Part shown: piece by piece, positions 53,502 to 61,298 of the stretch | How positions within the stretch are numbered: position 1 is the stretch's first letter | How the letters are laid out: every line of letters begins with the position of its first letter | NCBI GenBank assembly: GCA_015295945.1 | Contig: DVED01000176.1 | Location: forward strand, 1 to 61,298 | Length of the DNA stretch: 61,298 bases | Source of the DNA: Oscillatoriales cyanobacterium M59_W2019_021 | Lineage (GTDB): Bacteria > Cyanobacteriota > Cyanobacteriia > Cyanobacteriales > Geitlerinemataceae | Direction: 5' to 3' | The notes under the pieces: generated by a model | Database searches by the model: none | What the model was told of the DNA's origin: nothing | Seen by the model: only the letters and a program-made list of their open reading frames with translations | Translations under genes and position numbers: made by a program

Positions 53502-54074
53502 TTAAATGCGCGATTGGGGTAACACGCGAAATAACTTGATAATGCGACCTTTAATTTCGATGCCGATGAGATATCCTTCCAGGGTTAGGCGGTATAAAAT
53601 CGTACTGCCACCGAGGGGTCGCAATCCCGACAGTCGGGAGACTTGATTGATCGCGCTCAAATCGGCTACGGTCACTTGATAGAGACGCCTGTAAGCAGCT
53701 AAATCCAGACGCTTGAGATCGAGGAGATACGATCGGCAGTAGCGAACTTCTAAATTGGCGGGTAACGGATGAGGCGTTGGGGGTGGCGTGCGGTCGAATT
53801 CGGGAATGACCATCGCGTTGTACCCAGACAGAAACTCGATCGCTTCCTCGTGAGTCAAAATATCTCCAGGGCTGAGCGTCTCTTGAGCGTGGTAAATCCC
53901 TCGCAGCAGGTACAAGTCTTCGTAAAGCACCTGAAGTTGAAGGTAGAGGCGATCTAAGTCTCCGTCGGCGTGCTGCTCGACTTCTCGAGCCAATTGACCG
54001 ATCAGGCGATCGATTTGGCGTTTGAGCGAAACGCTCGTTTCTGGGGAACTCGGTTGCGATCGCGTCGCAGACAT
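53502..54074 (-). CDS. Conserved hypothetical protein
   Basis: 190 aa from ATG 54074, with GGAGAG 8 bases upstream; a TTG further up is less likely. The N-terminal 70 residues are helical (LKRQIDRLIGQLAREVEQH). The remainder includes YCRSYLLDLKRLDLAAYRRLYQ and a C-terminal beta part (STILYRLTLEGYLIGIEIKGR). No signal peptide or known motif. Probably cyanobacteria-specific. Divergent from the tRNA gene. Confidence 0.65.
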   Translation of the reverse strand: MSATRSQPSSPETSVSLKRQIDRLIGQLAREVEQHADGDLDRLYLQLQVLYEDLYLLRGIYHAQETLSPGDILTHEEAIEFLSGYNAMVIPEFDRTPPPTPHPLPANLEVRYCRSYLLDLKRLDLAAYRRLYQVTVADLSAINQVSRLSGLRPLGGSTILYRLTLEGYLIGIEIKGRIIKLFRVLPQSRI

Positions 54075-54189
54075 ATTGCCACTCTCCAAGGCACTCTTAG
54101 GAGAAGACTAACTCGAAATCCGGAGGATGACAATTTTTACTCGAAGATCGCCCAGTCACCTAACCCTAGCCAAATCCGTTCGATCGGGG

Positions 54190-54195
54190 TATAAT
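54190..54195 (+). promoter_or_regulatory. -10 box of the tRNA-Gly gene
   Basis: TATAAT lies 12 bases before the first base of the tRNA. A clear TTGACA-type -35 is not seen at the expected place. Confidence 0.6.
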
Positions 54196-54206
54196 ATAAG
54201 GCTAAG

Positions 54207-54278
54207 GCGGACGTAATTCAGTGGTAGAATGTCAGCTTCCCAAGCTGAACGTCGTGGGTTCGAGTCCCATCGTCCGCT
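54207..54278 (+). tRNA. trnG-CCC: tRNA-Gly (anticodon CCC)
   Basis: 72 bases. Acceptor GCGGACG (54207-54213) pairs with CGTCCGC (54271-54277). The D arm has TTCAGTGGTAGAA. The anticodon stem TCAGC/GCTGA encloses TTCCCAA, giving anticodon CCC. The T arm GTGGGTTCGAGTCCCAT has the standard loop TTCGAGT. CCA is not encoded. It is the only RNA gene I find. It marks a change in sequence character. Confidence 0.96.
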
Positions 54279-54472
54279 TTCAAGTATTTTAGCCTCAAAC
54301 GATCTTTCACAAAGGGATTCAGCCATCAAGGTGTTGATTGCTTTTTAGCAAAGTGGCCGTGACGTTAGGCCGCTTTGGAGCAGTTTGGGTGTAAAAACTG
54401 GTACGAAATAGTCCACATGGGCGAACTCCGAACTTTCAAAGCACCCCAACTCTCCCCGCCCCCAGCGAATCA
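54279..54472. other. Gap between the tRNA and the minus-strand block
   Basis: 194 bases. Has a weak hairpin (AAAGTGGCC 54350-54358, GGCCGCTTT 54368-54376) without T run. I see no second copy of the tRNA 3' end here or further right in the window, so no att site is shown. Confidence 0.5.
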
Positions 54473-54667
54473 TCACCTGCCATTCTCTAGCCCCACCATC
54501 TCAAACTCCTGGCCATTGCGCCGCCCCAGGGCACGATCGTCCCGCACCAGCTGAGCGATCGCCAGCCGCTCCTGATTGGTATCCGCCACGAGCAAGGTCT
54601 TTTGGCGCTCGTCTGGGGTCAGGGCCAGATAATCACGGGCGGATCGCCCTTTGGCACTACTGAGCAA
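54473..54667 (-). pseudogene. Remnant of a MobF-type conjugative relaxase/helicase
   Basis: About 64 residues with no convincing start. ARDYLALTPDERQKTLLVADTNQERLAI, i.e. DYLALTPDERQKTLL then ADTNQERLAI, matches the helicase part of MobF/TraA-type relaxases as I recall them. Only this piece remains; the N-terminal relaxase and Walker A motif are missing, and the tail (GRRNGQEFEMVGLENGR) no longer looks like the family. It overlaps the end of the HtrA gene by 11 bases, which suggests a recombination joint at HtrA's 3' end. Confidence 0.6.
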
Positions 54668-55877
54668 ACTCCTGCATTTCCACAGGGCGTATAGTCAGCG
54701 TTTGAGTCTGCTCTCCTCGACGCACTTCAAAGCGTAGGGCCTGGTTAATCTGGCTTTCTTCAACAATATCCTGCAATTGTTCGGCACTGGTAATGGTCGT
54801 CCCATCAATTTTGACGATAATATCCCCACGCCGTATGCCTCCTTTAGCGGCAGGGCTATCGGGCACCACCTGAGCCACCAAGACACCCTTAATTTCGGGC
54901 ACGACGAAGGGTGAGTTAGGATTCTCGTTGAATTGTTTAGCAATTTCTGGCGTTAGTGTAATCATCTGGATGCCGATAAACGGATGGGGTACCGTCTCGC
55001 CACGCGCCAAAATGTCTTGAATTTCCTTAGCTTTGTTAATCGGAATGGCAAAGCCAATGCCTTCCGCTTCTGCACGGATAGCCGTATTAATGCCAATGAC
55101 CTCTCCTGCGGCGTTAAGCAACGGCCCTCCCGAGTTGCCAGGATTGATCGCCGTGTCTGTTTGTAGAAAATCTAGCCGTTTGTCGGGAATGCCGACCTGG
55201 GAGCTAGAGCGACTCAAGGTGCTGATAATCCCCAGCGTAACGGTATTGTCCAAACCGAGGGGATTGCCAACCGCGATCGCCCAATCCCCAACTTGCAATC
55301 GATCGGAATCCCCCAAAGGAGCAACCGGCAAATTATTTCCCTCAATCTTGACAACAGCTAGATCTGAGGGATCGTCTACACCTTTCACCTCTCCTTGAAA
55401 AGTGCGTCCATCAGGTAAAGTCACGGTTACCGTATCAGCACCCTCGACGACATGGGCATTGGTGAGAATAATACCGTTGCTGCTGACAATAAAGCCAGAG
55501 CCTTGACCCCGTTGGCGATATTCCCTTGGCAGTTGAGGAAATACGTCTTCTCCAAAGAAGCCCCGAAAGAAGGGATCGTTAAAAAAGGGATCGGGAATAT
55601 TAGTGGCCACAGTCCGTTCAGTGTCGATCCGTACAACTGCGGGGCCGACTCGACCTACGGCGGCTGCTACAAAATTATGAGGCGTTTCCGGCACGGGCAG
55701 CGACGTAGACGTTAGTTGTGCAGGTGGCACTGTGCCGCTCGCTGCAATAGCAGGCCCCAAAATCTTAGGGAATAGCCGCAAAGACAGTAACGTCAGCATA
55801 ACGCTGATCGACACGACGGCGACGTAGCTCACAATTTGCCGCCGGAGTTGGGTTGATTTAGCATCAGACGATGCCAT
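54657..55877 (-). CDS. HtrA/Deg-family trypsin-like serine protease with PDZ domain
   Basis: 406 aa from ATG 55877 (AGGTGA 6 bases upstream; a GTG nine bases earlier is also open). A membrane anchor or signal lies at about 16-38. The protease domain has catalytic H142 (TNAHVV), D172 (SDLAVVK) and S249 (NPGNSGGPLL). A PDZ domain follows (about 300-395, KGVLVAQVVPDSPAAKGGIRRGDI). Similar to HhoA/HhoB/HtrA of cyanobacteria, which degrade damaged proteins in the periplasm or on membranes under heat and light stress. Downstream gene of the minus-strand block. Confidence 0.94.
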   Translation of the reverse strand: MASSDAKSTQLRRQIVSYVAVVSISVMLTLLSLRLFPKILGPAIAASGTVPPAQLTSTSLPVPETPHNFVAAAVGRVGPAVVRIDTERTVATNIPDPFFNDPFFRGFFGEDVFPQLPREYRQRGQGSGFIVSSNGIILTNAHVVEGADTVTVTLPDGRTFQGEVKGVDDPSDLAVVKIEGNNLPVAPLGDSDRLQVGDWAIAVGNPLGLDNTVTLGIISTLSRSSSQVGIPDKRLDFLQTDTAINPGNSGGPLLNAAGEVIGINTAIRAEAEGIGFAIPINKAKEIQDILARGETVPHPFIGIQMITLTPEIAKQFNENPNSPFVVPEIKGVLVAQVVPDSPAAKGGIRRGDIIVKIDGTTITSAEQLQDIVEESQINQALRFEVRRGEQTQTLTIRPVEMQEFAQ

Positions 55878-56080
55878 TGGATTCACCTCTCTTATGCTTC
55901 TCTATAGATACGGAATAGATGTGGAATGGATACGGATGCTAGGGACTGTCATCATTTAGCCGTCAAACCCTTATAGCGAGAAGAATACAGGCCCTAGTTG
56001 GTTGCCGGAATGCGGGCGCGATAATGCTTGTTCCGTAAGGCTTCTAGATTTAATTGATGACGCATCCTAGGGCATAACGC

Positions 56081-56105
56081 AGTCAGGCGAGCACCGTGCC
56101 TGACT
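56081..56105 (-). terminator. Hairpin after the PRC-barrel gene
   Basis: On the minus strand AGTCAGGC and GCCTGACT (56105-56098 and 56088-56081) form an 8-base stem directly after the PRC-barrel stop codon. No T run, so strength is uncertain. Confidence 0.45.
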
Positions 56106-56866
56106 TACACTTTCCCTGTGAGACGCTTCCAGGTATTGTCTAGGGCACGTTTCATCCGCTTGCTGGTACGACTGACACTGCGCTGAAACTCTTCCCAAGT
56201 CCCCTCTAAAAACTCAGCGGCTTCCGCCAGTGCGCTCTGATCGTGTTTGCCCGAAGCACTCAATTCATCTTTCACTTCTTTAATTTTGACTTTGACTACC
56301 TCGGGCTTGTCGTCTGGGTTGACGAGTGATTGCAGGCGATCGCCCATTCGTTTTACTAATGTCTTAACCTGTTGAGACTTTTCACTTAAAAAACCTTTCA
56401 GTCCTTCAGAGACGCTTTTCAAACGATTCTTTGCATCTTGCTTAATGACGACCGCTTCAGCATCAATCACTTCTACATCCTCAGGAAATAAAACGGCTTG
56501 ACCGCCAAAGGGACTGGCAATGTCGCCACCCAAAATATAAGCAACAATATCCCCTGTTTCCCAATCAAATAAAAAGTCATCGATCCAACCAATCGGATCG
56601 CTGGCTGAGGCGGATCGCACTGCTAAACGACTCAAACGACGTAGGTTAGCTGGAGTCTGAACGCTCGTGTAAGAATAGGTGAGTACAGCATCCGGCCCAA
56701 CCATAGACACTTGGTCGATGGGCGTGTAGCCGTTGTCGCTAGCAAAATAGGTCACTTGTCCCGAGTCATCGACCCAGATTTCTTCGACGGTGCCATATTG
56801 GGTTGCTGTCCCTTGATCTAGCGCAGCTAGCCCAACAATTTGACTGCGACGAACTACATTAACCAT
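56105..56866 (-). CDS. PRC-barrel domain protein
   Basis: 253 aa from ATG 56866, with GGAGG upstream. Residues about 1-65 and 80-140 form two PRC-barrel-like beta modules (SQIVGLAALD, YGTVEEIWVDDSGQVTYF; then DPIGWIDDFLFDWETGDIVAYILGG). The rest is helical and highly charged, with an end like small stress proteins (SASGKHDQSALAEAAEFLEGTWEEF, split here as SASGKHDQSALAE and FLEGTWEEF). Cytoplasmic. PRC barrels bind RNA, photosynthetic complexes or membranes; here the target is unknown. Upstream of HtrA by 227 bases and downstream of DUF1614 by 54 bases. Confidence 0.85.
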   Translation of the reverse strand: MVNVVRRSQIVGLAALDQGTATQYGTVEEIWVDDSGQVTYFASDNGYTPIDQVSMVGPDAVLTYSYTSVQTPANLRRLSRLAVRSASASDPIGWIDDFLFDWETGDIVAYILGGDIASPFGGQAVLFPEDVEVIDAEAVVIKQDAKNRLKSVSEGLKGFLSEKSQQVKTLVKRMGDRLQSLVNPDDKPEVVKVKIKEVKDELSASGKHDQSALAEAAEFLEGTWEEFQRSVSRTSKRMKRALDNTWKRLTGKV

Positions 56867-56920
56867 GATGTCAACCTCCAAAATTGTACAAAACTCATGA
56901 AATCAAGAAAACCAACTGTT

Positions 56921-57589
56921 TTATGTCAAGAGCAGAGCAAACAATCCACAGAGTGCAATTCCGTCAAACACCCCTGCTCCGCCAATACTAAGAACCCCGG
57001 GTGTCATGCGCTCAATATCGGGAAGATGCAGCAGATCGGCCCCAATGAGCACCCCCAGGACGCCCCCGGCAAAGGCAACAGAAGGGGCTTCAACACCCGC
57101 TAGCAACACCGCAGCTAAGGAAGCCGTTAGAGGCGCAACTAAGGCATTCATCTGGATGCCGATGCCTGGCACTATCTGAGCTGAGAAGTAGCTTACGAAA
57201 GTCACTAATGCTGTTACCAGAAAAATAGCAATGGGGTCAGAGCGGGTCAGTTCATAAAGGGCGAGGAGAACAGGAATCAGCCCACCGCCCACATTGAGGG
57301 CAACCACTGTCTCCTGGCGCATTTTGTATAGTGGAATGCCCCAGAACTGCCGGAGCCATAAATCAGCAAAGTCAGGTACTAATGAGGCTTCCGAGGTTCT
57401 GCGGTAAAGGGGAATGTTAATGGTGCTACCGACCATGATGGACATGAATAACAAAAAGGCTACATTGGGTGAAAAGCCCAGCTTGGCAACTGCAACTTCT
57501 ACTAGATCGATGGCGATCGCCACCCAGATAAAAGGCAGTAGCAATATTAGCGCCAGAAACAGAAGCAGGGTGACGGGAAGGTAAATCAT
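56921..57589 (-). CDS. DUF1614 family membrane protein
   Basis: 222 aa with about six to seven hydrophobic segments. FMSIMVGSTINIPLYRR (about 48-64) and GGGLIPVLLALYEL (about 102-115) with SAQIVPGIGIQMNALVAP, split at GIGIQ, are the DUF1614 signature. The family is widespread in bacteria and archaea and uncharacterised; the arrangement suggests a transporter-like or proteinase-like membrane fold, but no activity is known. It lies between the P-type ATPase and the PRC-barrel gene on the same strand. Confidence 0.85.
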   Translation of the reverse strand: MIYLPVTLLLFLALILLLPFIWVAIAIDLVEVAVAKLGFSPNVAFLLFMSIMVGSTINIPLYRRTSEASLVPDFADLWLRQFWGIPLYKMRQETVVALNVGGGLIPVLLALYELTRSDPIAIFLVTALVTFVSYFSAQIVPGIGIQMNALVAPLTASLAAVLLAGVEAPSVAFAGGVLGVLIGADLLHLPDIERMTPGVLSIGGAGVFDGIALCGLFALLLT

Positions 57590-57689
57590 TTTTCCAAGGT
57601 TCTAAGGACGAGGTTAAAGGTTGAAGAGGGTTGTTTCAATGGTGTAAGCTCCTCCAAGTGTGGGTATATAACCGAACTTGAGGGGTGGC

Positions 57690-60632
57690 TTAAAGCTCAT
57701 GTTTAAGAGAACGCCCTCCTCCTAACCAGTGCAGCAACCATTTCTCTAGCTCTAGCCAAAGGAAGACCAGGCCACTAAAGCCCAAGCAGACAGATAATTC
57801 AAACGGGCTCAGCCAAAACGTGCCAAAGAAATTTCGCAGCGGTGGGGAGTAAATTAACAAAAGCTGTAAACCAGTCGTTAGGGAAATAGCGCCCCATAGA
57901 TAAGGGTTACTTGCAAAGAAGCCATGTTGAGTGCCTTTTTGAGTTTGTCGATGACGGACTCTCTGAAAGAGGGGATCCTCGGTTCTGACTGCTAAGGCAT
58001 GACCCATTTGGGCAATACAGAGCGTGGTAAAGACCATAGTTTGCCAGGTGGCTGGGTTTCTGGGGTAGTTGGGTTGATGGGTGTGGGTATAGGCCCAACC
58101 CATCAATAAAATTGTTAGGACACCAAAAACAATACCCACTCGAATAATGTAGGTTCCAACACCGCGAGCAAAAATTCCCTCATGGGGTGGGTGAGGTGGG
58201 CGGTGCATGACACCAGGGTCTGACTTTTCTAAGGCGAGGGCAAGGGCCGGTAAACCATCGGTGACTAAGTTCATCCAAAGGATCTGTAAGGGTGATAAAG
58301 GCGTTCCTCCTAGGCCTATTAAAGGGGCTGCAGCAATGGTTAATACTTCTCCAATATTGCTGCCCAATACATATTTAATGAAGCGACGAATATTTTCGTA
58401 GATGGTGCGCCCTTCCTCAACAGCCGTGACAATCGTATTGAAATTGTCATCAAGCAACACCATATCGGCCGCTTCTTTACTCACATCAGTGCCAGTGATA
58501 CCCATGGCAATGCCGATGTTAGCTTGCTTGAGGGCTGGGGCGTCATTTACGCCATCCCCGGTCATGGCTACAACTTGGCGCTGTTGCTGCCAGGCTTGGA
58601 CGATACGCAGTTTATGTTCCGGTGCAACCCGAGCGTAGACGCTGGTCAATTTGACCTGGTTGTGGAGTTCTGACGGGCTAAGCTGGTCCAGCTCTGATCC
58701 TGTAAGGACACGATCGCCTTCTCTCCAAATTCCCAGTTCTTCTGCAATGACTTGAGCTGTGACCGGATGGTCGCCCGTGATCATGATGGGGCGAATCCCG
58801 GCTGCGCGGCATCGATCGACAGCAGCTTTGACCTGGGGTCGAGGTGGATCGGAAATCCCCACCATGCCCAGCCAAATGAGCGATCGCTCGACCCTTTCTA
58901 AGGTTCCAGACTCCGGTGGCTGCACTAGGGGTTTGTAGGCCAAGCCCAGCACCCGTAACCCTTGTTCGGCGAGCTGGGCATTTTGGTTCAGAATGGTGTG
59001 CTTAACCTCAGGGGTGAGCGCTTGGATTTCGCCGTCAATCTGGACCGATACACAGGCCTCTAAAACAATTTCTGGCGATCCTTTAGAAAAGACCAGGCAG
59101 GCTGCCGGCTCAAAGGATGGCAGGGTAAAAGCGGGAGGGGCAATTCGATTCTCACAAACAACACTCATCCGTTTGCGTTCAGATGAGAAGGGGATTTCCG
59201 CTGAGCGGGGTAGCCATTGCTGCCATTGGGAATGGTCAAATCCTGCTTTGGCCGCTAGGACCAGCAAAGCGGCTTCAGTCGGGTCGCCCACAATTTCCCA
59301 GTCTTGAGGTGGGGGGGCAGGGCGCAGGATTGCATCATTACAGGTGATACTCGCCACTAACAAAAGCTGGAGCGACTGTGAAAACGAGCCAGGGGTTAGG
59401 GTGAGTTCTTCCTCGGCTGAATTGAGTAGCCGAAAATTACCGACGGGTTTGTAACCCTCTCCGGTGACATGAATCGTCTGGTGAGCGGTGCAAATGGTTT
59501 GTACCACCATTTTGTTTTGAGTTAGGGTGCCTGTTTTGTCGGAGCAGATGGTGGTGACTGAGCCGAGGGTTTCAACCGCTGGGAGTTTGCGAATCAAAGC
59601 TTGACGCTGGACTAACCGTCGGACACCAATGGCGAGGGCAACGGTGATCACTGCGGGTAAGCTCTCTGGTACAACGGCGACCGCAATACTCAAAGAGACT
59701 TCCAGCAGTTGGGCAAACTGCCCCCAGCCACCATAAATCACACCACCACTCACCACTAGCGCGACCAGTAGCAACGCCCCGACAACCAATGTGTTAGCCA
59801 GCTGTGCCATCCGTTCTTGCAAGGGGGTCGCAGCGGCTTCAACCGATTGCAGCAGGGTGGCAATGTGCCCGAGTTCGGTCTCCATGCCGATCGCCGTTAC
59901 TAGGGCTTTTCCTTTACCCTGGGTAACTAGAGTGCCTCGAAACACCAGGTTGCGGCGATCGCCGAGAGGGGTATCTGTGGGTAGTACGATAGCTGCCTGT
60001 TTGTTGACGGGTTCGGCTTCACCGGTCAGCGCCGATTCTTGAACCTGGAGTTCAATCGTCTCTAGCAGGCGAGCGTCCGCGCCAATTTGCATGCCTGCTT
60101 CTAGCCAGAGAATATCGCCTGGCACAACCTCGCAGGCTGGCACATCGAGCGTCTGACCCTGACGCAGTAACCGCACTTGCGGGGCGGACATCTGTTTCAA
60201 AGCGGCTAGGGCCTTTTCGGCTCGGCTTTCTTGGGCGTAGCCGAGTAAGCCATTGAGCAGTACGATCGCAAAAATAGCGATCGCATCTTTAGGAAACTGA
60301 TCGGTCTGCCAATCGATCACAGCGGACACGACAGCAACTGCCAGTAGCATCAGCAGCATCGGATTTTTGAACTGGTCGAGAAAAATCAGCCAGCCGGGGC
60401 GAATTCCCGCTTCCTTCAGTTCATTGGGGCCAAACTGATGCTGACGCTGTCTGACTTGATCCGCAGTTAGTCCTTGATTGGGATCGCTTTGGAAAGCAGC
60501 GATCGCCGCTTCAATGCTCAGCGCATGGCAGGCCGAGGGTAAAGAGCGCGTATCTAGCTCACCAGATATTCGGCCATTGGTGTTAGAAACCACCGAGTCC
60601 AGAGCAAACTGATCGGGCTGACGTCTTGCCAT
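57690..60632 (-). CDS. P-type cation-transporting ATPase (PMR1/SERCA-like, P2)
   Basis: 980 aa. Phosphorylation site SDKTGTLTQNK with D365, actuator loop ALTGEAEPVNK near 200, hinge MTGDGVNDAPALKQANIGIAMG near 680, and membrane helix 4 VVPESLPAVITVALAIG. The PES in place of PEG distinguishes it from typical Ca2+ pumps but occurs in related P2 ATPases. Likely exports Ca2+ (possibly Na+ or Mn2+); the ion is not settled by eye. GGAGAGAT precedes the ATG. It follows the lipid kinase by 4 bases, so they are co-transcribed. Confidence 0.93.
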   Translation of the reverse strand: MARRQPDQFALDSVVSNTNGRISGELDTRSLPSACHALSIEAAIAAFQSDPNQGLTADQVRQRQHQFGPNELKEAGIRPGWLIFLDQFKNPMLLMLLAVAVVSAVIDWQTDQFPKDAIAIFAIVLLNGLLGYAQESRAEKALAALKQMSAPQVRLLRQGQTLDVPACEVVPGDILWLEAGMQIGADARLLETIELQVQESALTGEAEPVNKQAAIVLPTDTPLGDRRNLVFRGTLVTQGKGKALVTAIGMETELGHIATLLQSVEAAATPLQERMAQLANTLVVGALLLVALVVSGGVIYGGWGQFAQLLEVSLSIAVAVVPESLPAVITVALAIGVRRLVQRQALIRKLPAVETLGSVTTICSDKTGTLTQNKMVVQTICTAHQTIHVTGEGYKPVGNFRLLNSAEEELTLTPGSFSQSLQLLLVASITCNDAILRPAPPPQDWEIVGDPTEAALLVLAAKAGFDHSQWQQWLPRSAEIPFSSERKRMSVVCENRIAPPAFTLPSFEPAACLVFSKGSPEIVLEACVSVQIDGEIQALTPEVKHTILNQNAQLAEQGLRVLGLAYKPLVQPPESGTLERVERSLIWLGMVGISDPPRPQVKAAVDRCRAAGIRPIMITGDHPVTAQVIAEELGIWREGDRVLTGSELDQLSPSELHNQVKLTSVYARVAPEHKLRIVQAWQQQRQVVAMTGDGVNDAPALKQANIGIAMGITGTDVSKEAADMVLLDDNFNTIVTAVEEGRTIYENIRRFIKYVLGSNIGEVLTIAAAPLIGLGGTPLSPLQILWMNLVTDGLPALALALEKSDPGVMHRPPHPPHEGIFARGVGTYIIRVGIVFGVLTILLMGWAYTHTHQPNYPRNPATWQTMVFTTLCIAQMGHALAVRTEDPLFQRVRHRQTQKGTQHGFFASNPYLWGAISLTTGLQLLLIYSPPLRNFFGTFWLSPFELSVCLGFSGLVFLWLELEKWLLHWLGGGRSLKHEL

Positions 60633-60636
60633 GCTG

Positions 60637-61298
60637 CTATCTCTCCTTTGGGTAAGGAACCATTACGGTCAATGCTTGGGGAATCACTCGAAAAGAAGCT
60701 GGCGATCGAGTGGTTAGCTCGCCGTCGGTATTGATCGGCTGAGGAGAAGATGTCCTAATCTCAATCTGGGTATCGCTAATAAAACGGGCATGGCGTTGGG
60801 TATAGAAGTTACCTTGTTTAATAGCCGGTAGTAGAAAGAAGATTTGCCACCAGTGTTCGATTTCTAGGCTATACAAATCCAGCCGTTGGTCATCAATTCG
60901 AGCATTAGATGCGATCGCGAGGCCGCCACCATAGTAGCGCCCGTTGCCCACGGCAATCTGCACCGTTCTAACCTGGATAATAGCATTAGAACAGCAAATC
61001 TGAGCCGAAAATGCCTGCATCTGATACAGCACTCGCAAAGCAGTGATGGCATAGGCGAAAATGCCCCAGCGCCGCTTGAGTCCTCGGGAGAGCTGCTTAG
61101 TAATGTGTACGCTCAGTCCTAAGCTGGCAACGTTGAAAAAAAGCTTACCGTTCACCCAACCCAAATCGATTCGGTGAGGATAGCCAGCGGCAATGACCCG
61201 ACAGGCCGCTTCGATCGATCTCGGGATACCTAAGGTGCGGGCTAAATCGTTGGCCGTACCGAGGGGTAAGATGCCCAGGGGTAAATCTAGATCGACTA
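60637..61298 (-). CDS. Diacylglycerol/lipid kinase family protein (5' end outside window)
   Basis: At least 219 codons; the frame is open to the window edge. The first visible residues include LPLGTANDLARTLG, the catalytic GGT/ND-type loop of DAG kinase-like lipid kinases (YegS/BmrU/DgkB family), then WVNGKLFFNVASLGLS, and VGNGRYYGGGL, another family motif. The C-terminal domain includes NTDGE, the usual last conserved block. It phosphorylates a membrane lipid such as diacylglycerol. A nearer internal Met (61164) would delete the catalytic loop and is rejected. First visible gene of the block. Confidence 0.9.
   Translation of the reverse strand, partial: VDLDLPLGILPLGTANDLARTLGIPRSIEAACRVIAAGYPHRIDLGWVNGKLFFNVASLGLSVHITKQLSRGLKRRWGIFAYAITALRVLYQMQAFSAQICCSNAIIQVRTVQIAVGNGRYYGGGLAIASNARIDDQRLDLYSLEIEHWWQIFFLLPAIKQGNFYTQRHARFISDTQIEIRTSSPQPINTDGELTTRSPASFRVIPQALTVMVPYPKER

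Noticed and set aside
54279-54472. Attachment site duplicate of the tRNA 3' end
   Set aside because: No second copy of GGTTCGAGTCCCAT is visible in the rest of the window.

Overview
The window reads as chromosomal DNA of a filamentous, probably non-heterocystous cyanobacterium. The evidence is the dense CGATCG/GCGATCGC (HIP1-type) words, the phylloquinone gene menD, a PEP-CTERM protein, several cyanobacteria-restricted hypotheticals, and abundant short heptamer-like repeats (AATGACC/AATGACA, CAGGAGTT, CCCAAAC). Genus cannot be fixed from sequence alone; Geitlerinema/Oscillatoria-like is a guess.

Layout. 0-7.7 kb: the right end of an IS200/IS605-type element, a SPOR-domain membrane protein, a ferredoxin-adenylate cyclase fusion, oligopeptidase A, a Uma2 nuclease-like protein, two small conserved genes and an AT-rich secreted orphan. 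7.7-18 kb: an acyl-CoA synthetase/GNAT fusion, an MlaE-type lipid ABC permease, a three-gene membrane/pentapeptide/DUF1993 operon, BioY and a duplicated SagB-type oxidoreductase. 18-25 kb: pentapeptide protein, PhzF-like protein, cyclic-nucleotide-linked MscS channel, methyltransferase, a conserved hypothetical and a histidine kinase with a degenerate ATPase domain. 25-35 kb: two divergent RTX proteins (one a serralysin-like metalloprotease), an internally shortened periplasmic binding protein, mnmG, a glycosyltransferase and a PEP-CTERM protein.

35.7-40.3 kb is a NAD operon: pncB-nadD-nrtR-nadE. The NrtR-like regulator has a degraded Nudix box, as expected of a sensor rather than an enzyme. 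40-54 kb holds an RTX gene fragment, a DUF2817 peptidase-like gene, a VOC protein, an OB-fold membrane protein plus flotillin pair, menD with a palindromic repeat inserted in frame, and three GT39-like membrane glycosyltransferases.

At 54.2 kb there is a tRNA-Gly(CCC). Beyond it the sequence changes character (CGATCG visibly sparser). A block of minus-strand genes follows: lipid kinase (cut by the window edge), P-type cation ATPase, DUF1614 membrane protein, PRC-barrel protein and HtrA protease, ending in a remnant of a MobF-like conjugative relaxase/helicase. This looks like a transferred envelope-stress cassette next to a tRNA and is the most island-like part of the window.

Two general themes recur. 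Short repeats have been absorbed into genes as start codons (nadD, the DUF2817 gene, a GT39 gene), as a C-terminal tail (the VOC protein) and as an internal insertion (menD). Cyclic-nucleotide signalling appears both as a maker (Fe-S cyclase) and a possible reader (MscS-cNMP channel).
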